Source: Paraburkholderia sp. (GTDB taxonomy: Bacteria > Pseudomonadota > Gammaproteobacteria > Burkholderiales > Burkholderiaceae). Taken from it: a stretch of 42,331 nucleotides of DNA. Both the position numbers and the translations under genes were made by a program. Below the pieces are notes generated by a model. The model worked only from the letters and a program-made list of their open reading frames with translations, made no database searches and had not been told where the DNA came from. Of this stretch, positions 1 through 7,990 are shown piece by piece; position 1 is the stretch's first letter, and the number at the start of each line of letters is the position of its first letter. Location: NCBI RefSeq assembly GCF_026225065.1, contig NZ_JAMFSB010000384.1, positions 1-42,331 of the forward strand. Direction: 5' to 3'.

Positions 1-176
1 TCTATCGCGTCGGATTGCCGGCCAAGAGCGGTGTGGGTGGTGGAATTGTCGCGGTGCTGCCGGGGGAAATGGCGGTTTGCGTCTGGTCGCCGGGGCTGGA
101 TAGCAATGGGAATTCGCTGGCGGGGGTGAAGTCACTGGAATGGCTAACCACACTTACCGGACAGTCGATCTTTTAA
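1..176 (+). CDS. glsA: Glutaminase A, C-terminal fragment (cut by window edge)
   Basis: The frame beginning at base 3 reads [18 protein letters not shown] and ends SIF-TAA after 57 codons. The AKSGVGGGI stretch and the terminal IF are typical of the C-terminus of serine-dependent beta-lactamase-fold glutaminases (GlsA), which hydrolyse glutamine to glutamate and ammonia in the cytoplasm. The catalytic Ser-X-X-Lys region lies outside the window. It is absent from the ORF track because it has no start here. A strong hairpin follows 38 bases after the stop. Identification rests on recalled family sequence. Confidence 0.85.
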   Translation, partial: YRVGLPAKSGVGGGIVAVLPGEMAVCVWSPGLDSNGNSLAGVKSLEWLTTLTGQSIF

Positions 177-214
177 TAGCGCCGGGGCGGATAATTCTGA
201 CGGCGTAAAAGAGC

Positions 215-243
215 GCGACTCTGTCCGCAGCGGACAGAGTCGC
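215..243 (+). terminator. Perfect 14-bp inverted repeat after glsA
   Basis: Arms GCGACTCTGTCCGC and GCGGACAGAGTCGC flank a single base, so all 14 pairs match; a real hairpin would open the innermost pairs as its loop. It lies 38 bases past the glsA stop and ahead of the methyltransferase, which suits a transcription terminator. No U-run follows, so rho-independent termination is uncertain. Confidence 0.55.
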
Positions 244-407
244 CGCAACTATAATACGAAATCGCCCATTTTCTCCAGCTGGCTCAGGCGGCAAACAGGC
301 ATCTCTCCCACAGATGCTCCGATTCGCTCGAAAATCCGAAAGCATCGACAGTCGCCGAACAAAGCATAAACGCTTGCAACTCGGGGACATCGCACAGGAG
401 AAGAGTT

Positions 408-1193
408 ATGCCCGATAATGCACTTCCCTCATCCAGTGGAAAACCCGGTACGGAGTATGGAAAATCATACCGCGAATGGAAAAATTGGGAAGTCAGCAAT
501 TTCGGCGAATTGGGGAAATCAGAAAACTGCTATTTCGATGCGGAAATAAAAAAGGCGAATATTAAAACCGATAGAAAGATGCGTGTGCTGGAGATTGGCT
601 TTGGCAACGGAAGCTTTCTGACCTACGCCAGAAAAAAGCACTGGGATATCGTCGGCACGGAAATCAACAAGGACCTGGTCGAAGCCGCCAGGCATCTTAA
701 TTTTGATTGCATCTGTGCAGCCGACTTGAGCGCATTTCCGGACGATGCGTTCGATCTGGTGGTAGCTTTTGATGTTCTGGAGCACATTAGTCAGGAAAAT
801 CTTCTGACCTTTCTCAGAGAAGCAAAGAGAATATTGAAAGACGATGGAACTTTCATAGCCCGATTTCCAAATGGAGATTCACCGTTCGGATTGTTTAATC
901 AGAATAGCGATATGACCCATATAGCGACTATTGGAAGCGGAAAAGTAAAATACCTTGTCAACGAATTGGGTGTAGAACTCGTCTTTGTCGGCGGCGAAGC
1001 CCAACCGTTGATTACTGGCACTCTGCGACGCACAGTACATGGATTGTTTTCCATACCCATTAAAAAAATAATAAACCTATTTGTCAGCCTTGTTTTTTTC
1101 CAGGGAGGAGATATCGCCTTCTGTTCGTTGAATCTTGTCATGATCTTTCGCACCAGCAAATCCAACTCCGTCACAGCTTCCGGGGGCGATTAA
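408..1193 (+). CDS. Class I SAM-dependent methyltransferase
   Basis: The 261-residue protein has a class I methyltransferase core. Motif I is VLEIGFGNGSFL (about residues 60-71), the acidic end of strand beta2 is GTEINKD, motif II is FDLVVAFDVLEHI, and a motif-III-like segment is LKDDGTFIARFP. These form the AdoMet site of the Methyltransf_11/23-type group; the acceptor substrate cannot be told. The C-terminus has hydrophobic stretches (LFSIPIKKIINLFVSLVFF) as in some cell-surface-polysaccharide methyltransferases. The start is supported by AGGAG seven bases upstream. Base composition is visibly more AT-rich than its neighbours, with AAA/ATA-rich codons, which suggests horizontal acquisition. 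Its 3' end overlaps the DUF817 remnant on the other strand by 23 bp. Confidence 0.8.
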   Translation: MPDNALPSSSGKPGTEYGKSYREWKNWEVSNFGELGKSENCYFDAEIKKANIKTDRKMRVLEIGFGNGSFLTYARKKHWDIVGTEINKDLVEAARHLNFDCICAADLSAFPDDAFDLVVAFDVLEHISQENLLTFLREAKRILKDDGTFIARFPNGDSPFGLFNQNSDMTHIATIGSGKVKYLVNELGVELVFVGGEAQPLITGTLRRTVHGLFSIPIKKIINLFVSLVFFQGGDIAFCSLNLVMIFRTSKSNSVTASGGD

Positions 1194-1407
1194 TCAATGT
1201 CACCATCACGTAGCTCATGATGGTCAGCATGAACCATGAACCCAGTTTTCCCACGGACACCATCGCCCACCCGTGCATCTGGCCTGGATACAACCAGGCG
1301 TGACTGAACGTGCCGATGTTTTCTGCCAGCCAGATGAACGTGGCAATAAGCACGAAACCTAGCAACAACGGCATCCGATGGAAGTTCCGACCAATCAGAA
1401 AGAACAC
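1171..1407 (-). pseudogene. DUF817 membrane protein, C-terminal remnant
   Basis: The 78-residue minus-strand ORF reads MPLLLGFVLIATFIWLAEN and then GTFSHAWLYPGQMHGWAMVSVG-type sequence with a final membrane segment. This matches the C-terminal part of DUF817 integral membrane proteins as I recall them, which are roughly 250-300 residues. The frame is open only from a stop at 1426-1428, so most of the N-terminal membrane domain is missing. No DUF817-like sequence was recognised further upstream in the other minus frames. It is probably a truncated gene left beside an acquired methyltransferase. The function of DUF817 is unknown. Confidence 0.6.
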
Positions 1408-1703
1408 AAAGTTTGCCGATCGGCACTATTGCTAAATGACCGGCGCACCATTTTCTGCGCAGGATTCTCGACCATAAGACCGAAGAAGTCGAATGTCGCA
1501 ATCAAGGCCGCCGGGCGATCTATCTTTCGGTGGCTTTTGAGGAGGGAAAACCTGCCGGGGTGGATTCAGCATACGGGTTGGTAAAATTGCCTGGAAGTCC
1601 GGGAGACTCGCCAGTGGTCCGTGCCAAGGGGCGCCGCGTCAAGGTGGCGTTCGGCCGGTTCACCGCAGAACCTCCCCTACCCCCGATCCACCGAATCCTC
1701 ACC

Positions 1704-2747
1704 ATGCCTGCCGTCCAGACACACTTTCAGGATCTGCCCATCATCCTGGACCCGGCCCAACGGCTCGAAATCGCGCACCAGCATTTCGACGTTTGCGTGT
1801 TGCCGATCCAGCAGCAACTCCTGGCGTGGTGCGACCGCATGATCGGAGTGGTCAACCTCCTGACGAGGCGCGACGAACGCGGGCAGCCGTTTCGCGGCTG
1901 GATCGACCGCTACGCAGTCGGCGAATTCCTGTTCGCCGACTGCCACACCGACCGCATCACGCAAGACCGGACGATCGCGCGGATCTCCCAGGACAACGCG
2001 CGCAGCATCGTCTTCCACGTGTTTTTCGACACTGCGCCCGGCAACGAGCTCATCTACCCGGGCAAACGCACAGGCACGGCGCTCGAGGGCGGCATCTTCG
2101 CCGTCGATCTCAACCAGCCCGTGCAGTTCAAGCGCGCGCCCTGCCGGCACGTCACGATTTTTCTGCCGGGCGCGTTGCTGGGCAAAGTGTTTCCGGACCC
2201 GTCAGTCCTGCATGGACGCACGCTCTCGCCGCACTTGCCCGCAGTGCGTTATCTCACGGACCGCGTCCTGTCGTTTGCTGCTCGCGTCCGCTACATGGCG
2301 CCTTGGGATGCCCACCGGATCCTGCGCGAGATCGTGCTGCTGATCGCGGATGCGTTCGGCGAGCAGGCGGGGCTGAGGGGCGGTAAGCCCGCGCTCGCCC
2401 GGGCAATGGCATTCGATCAGGCGCGCCGCTACGTGCATCGGAATCTGCACAACGGCGATCTTTCGCCCGATGGCGTCGTGGAGTCGCTGGGTCTTTCACG
2501 ACGCGCGGCCTATCGCCTCTTTGAGCACGAAGGCGGGCTGGGCGCCTATATCCGGCGTGTGCGTTTGCGCGCCGCCGCCGACGAGCTCGTCGCATGGCCC
2601 GGCGTTCCGGTGCAGGACATCGCCTATGCTCACGGCTTTCGGAGCGCGTCGGACTTCACGCGAGCGTTCCGGCGTGCTTACGGCCTCGCGCCGCAGGACA
2701 TCCGGCAGTATCACGACGACGGGCGCGCATCGCCAAAGCGGTCGTGA
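1704..2747 (+). CDS. AraC family transcriptional regulator
   Basis: From the ATG at 1704 the protein is 347 residues. The C-terminal ~100 residues form the double helix-turn-helix of AraC/XylS regulators: ALARAMAFDQARRYVHRNL, then SLGLSRRAAYRLFEHEG (first HTH) and VQDIAYAHGFRSASDFTRAF (second HTH), ending in the family-typical GLAPQDIRQY. The N-terminal ~200 residues resemble an AraC-binding-like sensor domain. The ORF track extends the frame to 1530, but those 58 residues look non-conserved, so I prefer the internal ATG although no clear Shine-Dalgarno precedes it. Neighbours give no obvious target. Effector unknown. Confidence 0.8.
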   Translation: MPAVQTHFQDLPIILDPAQRLEIAHQHFDVCVLPIQQQLLAWCDRMIGVVNLLTRRDERGQPFRGWIDRYAVGEFLFADCHTDRITQDRTIARISQDNARSIVFHVFFDTAPGNELIYPGKRTGTALEGGIFAVDLNQPVQFKRAPCRHVTIFLPGALLGKVFPDPSVLHGRTLSPHLPAVRYLTDRVLSFAARVRYMAPWDAHRILREIVLLIADAFGEQAGLRGGKPALARAMAFDQARRYVHRNLHNGDLSPDGVVESLGLSRRAAYRLFEHEGGLGAYIRRVRLRAAADELVAWPGVPVQDIAYAHGFRSASDFTRAFRRAYGLAPQDIRQYHDDGRASPKRS

Positions 2748-2811
2748 CACGGCTCCGCCCACAGTGGACCTTCAGCTTCTCGTGAACCGGTCATTCGATC
2801 TGTGTGCGTAG

Positions 2812-3243
2812 TCAGTGGTATGTCGTCGTCGAAGATTGCAGCTTCGTCAGCACGCCTTGCTTGAATCGAAACCAACCCTGTGGGCCTTGCATCACGACTT
2901 CATCACCTTGCCAGAACACGCGCTTAACCATCATGCGCGTGTTCAAGCGCTCCACCAGTGGAGGATGGTGGCGAAAGTCGTACAGCACCGGCCCGGAATC
3001 GGTCTGCACAAGCATTCGCGTAACGGTGTCATTTGCGTTGCCGATGTCATCGAAATGCGCGAGCGTGTTCGCGCCGAAGCGATCGAAAATTTCCTTGTCG
3101 ACCGTTGCTGCGAAACCGCGATCGACGCGCTCAAATTGCAGTTCGCCTGAGGGCGTAACGAGCGGACCGGACGCGTTGCTTTGCGCATGCACGCAAGTCG
3201 CGAAACAGGCGGCTGCGAGCGCAGCGAGGAACAGTCGTTTCAT
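2812..3243 (-). CDS. Small secreted hypothetical protein
   Basis: The protein has 143 residues and a clear Sec signal peptide: MKRLFLAALAAACFATCVHA with likely cleavage at VHA-Q. The mature part (~123 residues) has no domain I recognise. It contains several short beta-like segments and ends FRFKQGVLTKLQ. AAAGG lies just ahead of the ATG. It is transcribed away from the AraC gene's end (convergent) and sits 63 bp downstream of the SET transporter start-to-stop block on the same strand, so it may be co-located by chance. Probably periplasmic; function unknown. Confidence 0.7.
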   Translation of the reverse strand: MKRLFLAALAAACFATCVHAQSNASGPLVTPSGELQFERVDRGFAATVDKEIFDRFGANTLAHFDDIGNANDTVTRMLVQTDSGPVLYDFRHHPPLVERLNTRMMVKRVFWQGDEVVMQGPQGWFRFKQGVLTKLQSSTTTYH

Positions 3244-3306
3244 GTTGCCTTTCAGATTCAGTGGCTTCTCCGACCAGGGAAAAGCGCGCGAAGAGACTCG
3301 TCGAAA

Positions 3307-4518
3307 TCAATACACCTTGAAGCTTTCAGTGCGTGCCATCAATACCAGTCCGATAACGGCAATACCGGCGAAGAGCGCGGGCAGCAGGAAGACATTAGGA
3401 ATACCCAGGAATGCCACTCCGAAACCGCCCGCGACGCCTCCTAACGCCGAGGCGAGAGCCGTCGAACTCATGAAGATTGCTGACGCCGTCGCTACCGCGC
3501 TGGGAAGCAGGCGTTGAGCGACGATGATGCCCAGAACCATAAATATGCCCCAGACACCACCCATGAGGATCTGGCCGGCGAACATGCCCGCTATGGACGA
3601 CCAGAGCGCAAAGCAAAGATTGGCAAACACCCCCATGGCGGCTGCGATACACATCAACCACACGTTGCCAAGCTTGCGGCCCAGGCCGATGCTGAAGGGC
3701 ATGATAAGCAGCTCGATGAACGGCTGTATTCCGATGACCGCTCCCCGTACTGCCGGATTCAGCTTGAGGTGCTCTTCCATGTAGATCAGCAGGAATCCGT
3801 ACTTCACCGGCTCCCCTGCGTAGACCAGGACGAAGAGTCCTGTGAACCTCAGCAGTGGAAGCATGGCACGCAGGCTGGAGTGACGCGCGAGCTCACCCGA
3901 CGGCTCCGGTTTGAGCTTGACGGCTGGATTCAGCGCTCCTAGAGGTGCGATCTGTAAAAGCGTGCAGATGGCGGTCATCCAAAGCATGGGGCGCAGGCCA
4001 TAGGCAGCGGCCAGCCACGATCCCAGGACAGGCCCGACGATCCATCCGCCGGTAAGCGCCATACGGACGATGGCAACGACACTTTCATTTGCGTCGCCGG
4101 GTTTATCGCTGAGTTCATCGTGGACAGCCGCAAAAATTTGCGAGGCCGTGGCGCCGGAAACGGCCAGCAGGGCGATGGCGATGATGAAGGGCATCCAGAC
4201 CGAAGTAGAGAGGGCCAACCCCGCCCAGCCCAGAAAGCCCGCCACAGCACACATGCGAAAAAGACCGAGGCGATTCCCGGTTCGATCGGAATAGCGGCCG
4301 ACGAGATACCCCGTGACTGGAGCTGCAAGGCTGGTCATGTAATAGAGTCCCGCCAGCGGCAGCGAGGCGCCGAGTTCTTTCACCAGGAACAGAACGATCT
4401 GTGGTGCAGCCGCTGATGTGCCGAGACCCGAGAGAAACATCGCAATCGTTGCGCCGAAGAGAAGCCTCGACGTTGAAACTTGACGCAATGCAGATTGACT
4501 ACGCCTTTGGCCAGACAT
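3307..4518 (-). CDS. MFS sugar efflux transporter (SET family)
   Basis: The 403-residue polytopic protein has about 12 hydrophobic segments. Between TM2 and TM3 it has the MFS motif A variant GRYSDRTGNRLGL. The segment ATASQIFAAVHDE followed by RMALTGGWIVGPVLG matches the central region of SetA/SetB-type sugar efflux transporters, which export sugars or analogues by proton antiport. The natural substrate cannot be deduced. Eight consecutive G residues lie 9 bases ahead of the ATG on the coding strand and may act as, or disturb, the ribosome-binding site. It is monocistronic or leads the gene at 2812-3243. Confidence 0.75.
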   Translation of the reverse strand: MSGQRRSQSALRQVSTSRLLFGATIAMFLSGLGTSAAAPQIVLFLVKELGASLPLAGLYYMTSLAAPVTGYLVGRYSDRTGNRLGLFRMCAVAGFLGWAGLALSTSVWMPFIIAIALLAVSGATASQIFAAVHDELSDKPGDANESVVAIVRMALTGGWIVGPVLGSWLAAAYGLRPMLWMTAICTLLQIAPLGALNPAVKLKPEPSGELARHSSLRAMLPLLRFTGLFVLVYAGEPVKYGFLLIYMEEHLKLNPAVRGAVIGIQPFIELLIMPFSIGLGRKLGNVWLMCIAAAMGVFANLCFALWSSIAGMFAGQILMGGVWGIFMVLGIIVAQRLLPSAVATASAIFMSSTALASALGGVAGGFGVAFLGIPNVFLLPALFAGIAVIGLVLMARTESFKVY

Positions 4519-4717
4519 CGTGAGACGCCCCCCCCGTTATATTCATGAACTTGTTCGGCAGCTGCGGTCCGTCCGGTGCGCACGCTGGAGATTATCGCGA
4601 CCGCTTCCCGATTGCTATGGTGAGGGCGAACTGGTCACTTGCGTATTGCCGAAACGACGGGCGGAGGCTTGATATTGGAAACGCTTGAGCAGTCCGCGTT
4701 CTTGTTGTTAGCAGTGG

Positions 4718-5260
4718 TCATCTGATCTCGATGCGGCGAATGCCCGCGACAATGTCCGGTCCAAGCCACTCACATGGGCCCCATTCAAGACTTTCCGGAC
4801 GGTGCGTCGCGACATATTTGGTTGCCGCATTCAAGCCTTCCGCCATCGGACTGCTAGGTGCCTTTGGCCAGAAGGCCGACCACATATCGTAGGTACGACG
4901 GCCGAGCAGCAGATCGAAGCGCCTCCCCGTGCTCTCGCCAACCGACTCGAAGAGGAGCGCCATTTGAACCCCAACACAGGCACCCAGGAGTTTGCCCATT
5001 TTCTCTTCGAGCTTTCGATCATATTGCCGATCGTTCGGCTCTGAGGCTTGAGCCTTGCGGACGTACTGATGCACGAAGTGACTGAGTTCACCAGCTAGCC
5101 GAGATTTTGTGCGTTTCGTAGTCATGTATCCATGTATCGATCCTGCGCTGATTCGCGGTTCGCTGAATAGCTTGACGGTCGCGTCGCAATTCAATCTTCC
5201 TGTCCGCAGGTAATTCCAACACTTTATTTCATTTGTCGTATAAATTCGCAGTAACTGCAT
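4718..5260 (-). pseudogene. RibD C-terminal/DHFR-like protein, degraded
   Basis: Within the 180-residue frame, the stretch FDLLLGRRTYDMWSAFWPK followed by AEGLNAATKYVATHRPESLEW and GPDIVAGIRRI is the middle of a dihydrofolate-reductase-like RibD_C protein (usually about 190-220 residues). The family continues after GIRRI with a conserved strand and a C-terminal helix, but here the frame stops after EIR. The family N-terminus (a start like MRKLVVFNFVTLDG) is also absent and is replaced by unrelated Lys/Arg-rich sequence. Both ends are therefore wrong, and I read it as a decayed or recombined fragment. Codon use is less GC-biased than its neighbours. Confidence 0.6.
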
Positions 5261-5339
5261 TGCGCTGCCATGCGGTCCACGCGACGTTCACATGGAGCAT
5301 CAAGGCGCGACAGAATAGTCTTGTCGGGGGATGGATCTC

Positions 5340-6656
5340 ATGAATTTCAACTTCTATGGGCTTCCAGAATTTGTTTCTTACAGCATCTTGCTGGGGATCT
5401 CTCTTGTCCTGATCAGGCAAAAGCGGGAGATCCGGCTTCGATATTGGCTGGCCGGTTGGCTTCTCATCCTTCTGCATGCCGGCATTTTCATGCTGTTGCC
5501 GCAAAATTTCCCGTTCGACGTGCTCGCCCGGGGAACCCTCGCTCTGGCCGGGCAGGTATTCGTCCTTGCCGCCTATTATCAAGGGCTGGAGACGATCAAC
5601 TCCGTCCGGCTCACCTTGCGGGTGGGTCTGTCAGGTGCGCTAAACCTTATCTTTGCCGTCGCGAGCACCGCCTATGGCGAACTACAGCCGGCAGGCCAAC
5701 AAGTGGGACTGTTCTATCTACTGACGGGGCTGGGAGCCGTCTGCACCATCTGGCTCGCGTCAGCCGACCGCGCGGGAGCCCCCTGGCATTCTCGGGTCTC
5801 CATTGCGCTGGCGGTAACGGCGTACGCGCTCCAGGCGTGGACCCTGCATGCCTATGGGCTCGCCATGGCCAGCCAGTGGTTGATGTGCTGGACCTATCTC
5901 GCGGTGGCGTATTTCTTCCTGCGCCAAACGCCGAAGCTGACCATGGGCGTCGTGTTCATCGCCCTCAGCTTCGTCCTTTGGGGTCTTGTCTTCCCTGTCT
6001 ACTCATTGCTCGTCCTGCATGCCCCAACGATTTCCAGTCACATCGAAGCGGAAGTCTGGAATCTGCCGAAGTTTCTCGCTGCCGCCAGCATGATTCTCGT
6101 GCTATTGGAAGAGCGAGTGGTCCTGGCCACCCATCTTGCCGCCCATGACGAGCTTACCGGTTTGCCAAACCGCCGCCTGTATGCTGACCGCTTCGATCAG
6201 GCAGTGGCGCGAGCCGCCCGCGACGGTTCCGGATTCGGCTTTCTGGTTATCGACCTCAACCGCTTCAAGCTGGTGAACGACACGCTAGGCCATCAGGCCG
6301 GCGACGATGTGCTGAGAGGGGTCAGCGTTCGCTTCCGTAGTGTCTTGCGCGGTATCGACACGCTTGCACGCACTGGCGGCGACGAGTTCACCGTGATACT
6401 GGAGGGTGTCAGCAACCTGCCCGAGGCCGAGGCGGTCGGCGATGCGCTGCGGAAATCGCTCGGCACCCCGATCATTCTCGAGGAGGGACCGTACCATGCC
6501 AGCGCCAGCGTCGGCGCGGCTGTCTATCCGCGCGACGGGTTGACCCAGATTCAGTTACACGCCGTCGCGGACGAACGTATGTATGCCGGCAAGGAGCAGT
6601 ACCGCATCGAATCGGCTCGCTACGGAAAGGTAGTCAACGATCCAAACCGCGCTTAG
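5340..6656 (+). CDS. Membrane-bound diguanylate cyclase (GGDEF)
   Basis: The N-terminal ~250 residues hold several hydrophobic helices, probably an integral-membrane sensor. The C-terminal GGDEF domain starts at HDELTGLPNRR. It has DLNRFKLVND for metal and substrate binding and an intact active-site GGDEF at about residues 346-350. An RGID inhibitory I-site lies exactly five residues upstream, so product inhibition by c-di-GMP is likely. It makes c-di-GMP from two GTP and thus tunes motility and biofilm. I chose the ATG at 5340 over 5331 because the GGGGG run (5326-5330) is correctly spaced only for 5340. No EAL or PAS domain is seen. Confidence 0.88.
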   Translation: MNFNFYGLPEFVSYSILLGISLVLIRQKREIRLRYWLAGWLLILLHAGIFMLLPQNFPFDVLARGTLALAGQVFVLAAYYQGLETINSVRLTLRVGLSGALNLIFAVASTAYGELQPAGQQVGLFYLLTGLGAVCTIWLASADRAGAPWHSRVSIALAVTAYALQAWTLHAYGLAMASQWLMCWTYLAVAYFFLRQTPKLTMGVVFIALSFVLWGLVFPVYSLLVLHAPTISSHIEAEVWNLPKFLAAASMILVLLEERVVLATHLAAHDELTGLPNRRLYADRFDQAVARAARDGSGFGFLVIDLNRFKLVNDTLGHQAGDDVLRGVSVRFRSVLRGIDTLARTGGDEFTVILEGVSNLPEAEAVGDALRKSLGTPIILEEGPYHASASVGAAVYPRDGLTQIQLHAVADERMYAGKEQYRIESARYGKVVNDPNRA

Positions 6657-6688
6657 GACTGCGCCAGGTGTCGGGTCATTCCAACACG

Positions 6689-7297
6689 ATGAACACTCAA
6701 ATGGCCATACCCGACCAAGAGGCGTGGAATGCATGGCAACCGGCCGAACTGGCTCGACGGTTGAGCGATATAGGTTTGCCCTGGTGTGTCGCCGGTGGAT
6801 GGGCGCTCGATCTTTGGCACGGCGCCCAGACTCGCGAACACAGCGATCTGGAATTCACAATTTTGCGAGAAAACTTCGGCGACTTTCGTCAAGCGTTCAG
6901 TGATTTGGAGTTCTACACTGCCCACGCCGACGTTGTCGAAAGACTGCCGGCAAATCAGAACGCGCCATCTGAGGTTATGCAATTTTGGGGGTTTGACCGC
7001 GCTGCTGAATGTTGGCGGATCGATATGATGATCGAGCCGGGAACTAACGAATCGTGGGCCTACAAGAGAGATCCATCGTTCAAACGACCCCGAGCCGAAA
7101 TGGTGATGCGAACGGCCGACGACATCCCATATCTGAATCCCTCCGCCGTACTTCTGTTCAAGGCCAGAGATAGGCGCCCGAAAGACCAACAAGATTTCGA
7201 GAGAGCGTTACCGAAACTACCGCTTATGGAACGCGCGTGGCTGAAAGACTGCCTCGACGTTCTTCACCCGGGCAATGAATGGGCGCGAGCGCTGTAA
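6689..7297 (+). CDS. Nucleotidyltransferase (aminoglycoside adenylyltransferase-like)
   Basis: The 202-residue protein has the nucleotidyltransferase-fold signature WCVAGGWALDLWHG followed by REHSDLEF, i.e. the GG...(D/E)xE metal-binding pattern also seen in ANT(2'')-type aminoglycoside adenylyltransferases. Further conserved-looking blocks are RIDMMIEPG and FKARDRRPKDQQDFERALP. Homologues are often labelled aminoglycoside adenylyltransferase, but resistance activity is not implied by this level of similarity. The start is uncertain: the GTG at 6668 adds seven residues and neither start has a strong Shine-Dalgarno. It begins 32 bp after the diguanylate cyclase and could be cotranscribed. Confidence 0.7.
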   Translation: MNTQMAIPDQEAWNAWQPAELARRLSDIGLPWCVAGGWALDLWHGAQTREHSDLEFTILRENFGDFRQAFSDLEFYTAHADVVERLPANQNAPSEVMQFWGFDRAAECWRIDMMIEPGTNESWAYKRDPSFKRPRAEMVMRTADDIPYLNPSAVLLFKARDRRPKDQQDFERALPKLPLMERAWLKDCLDVLHPGNEWARAL

Positions 7298-7420
7298 CGG
7301 TTACTCATCATGTTTCCGCGTGGATTGCCGACGATTCGGCTGTTCGCATCGACCGGCTCTTCCTGGCGGGCCTCTCGATGAACGACGTCGTGCGCTTGTG
7401 GGCGATCAGAAAGTCCTCCA

Positions 7421-7672
7421 TCAGCGTCGGCGTAGACGTTGCAATTCGGTTGGCAGAAAGCGGACCATCAAATGCAATGCCATCGGGACCAGCACACCAT
7501 CGTCCACAATTCCGACGAAGGGAACAGCAAAATTGAAAGGATCGATCGCATACAACGCCACGAGAGCGAATGCGGGCATCAGCCATACAGGACGGTCGGG
7601 GTGCCTCAGTGCATACCAGAGTACCCGCAGATCGTTCTTGACCACCTTCAATAGCAAAGCGATTTTTTTCAT
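7421..7672 (-). CDS. YkvA/DUF1232 family membrane protein
   Basis: The 83-residue protein contains YALRHPDRPVWLMPAFALVA and then DPFNFAVPFVGIVDDGVL, the DUF1232 core with its conserved aspartates (D-x-x...VDD). It is followed by MALHLMVRFLP and an Arg-rich tail. It is predicted as a small inner-membrane protein of unknown role. GGAGGGG nine bases before the ATG supports this start. It is convergent with the nucleotidyltransferase. The 255 bp upstream, up to the padR promoter, show no recognisable gene. Confidence 0.75.
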   Translation of the reverse strand: MKKIALLLKVVKNDLRVLWYALRHPDRPVWLMPAFALVALYAIDPFNFAVPFVGIVDDGVLVPMALHLMVRFLPTELQRLRRR

Positions 7673-7927
7673 CTCGACAACCCCTCCACCCGTTCCATTC
7701 CTGCATCGGCCACGCTGCCTTCCGCTCCTGAATCTGCGAACGCCGCGTTTCGCAACTCAAATGCTACTCCAGGATCGGGCGCGGCAACGGTCGACACCAA
7801 TGGGGCTGTCGATTTTCGAGGGTGCGCGGCAATTTCGTGCCGCGTATAGCGCCGGCGGCACTTCGATAGCGACGCCCCGCGCTCCAAGCGCCGATCCAAA
7901 AAACTGATCCATCCCCGTATTTTCTCT

Positions 7928-7979
7928 TTGACAGAGTATCTTTAGATATATATCTTAAGACACATCTTAAGACACATCT
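7928..7979 (+). promoter_or_regulatory. Promoter and tandem operator of the PadR/YqjI-like gene
   Basis: TTGACA at 7928-7933 is a perfect -35 and, 17 bp on, TATCTT (7951-7956) can be the -10. Over and after the -10, the 12-mer ATCTTAAGACAC occurs twice in direct tandem (7952-7963, 7964-7975) and begins a third time (ATCT). Each copy contains the palindrome TCTTAAGA. A related ATCTTTAGATAT (7938-7949) and the palindrome AGATATATATCT (7944-7955) sit in the spacer. The AT-rich block is unlike the surrounding GC-rich DNA. The position over the -10 fits autorepression by the downstream PadR protein; that link is inferred. Confidence 0.72.
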
Positions 7980-7990
7980 GGAGAACGCGA

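Noticed and set aside
1530-1703. N-terminal extension of the AraC regulator in the ORF track
   Set aside because: The residues look like translated non-coding DNA; the internal ATG at 1704 begins the plausible protein.
7279-7536. Plus-strand ORF overlapping the nucleotidyltransferase end
   Set aside because: It overlaps two better-supported genes and has no ribosome-binding site or domain.
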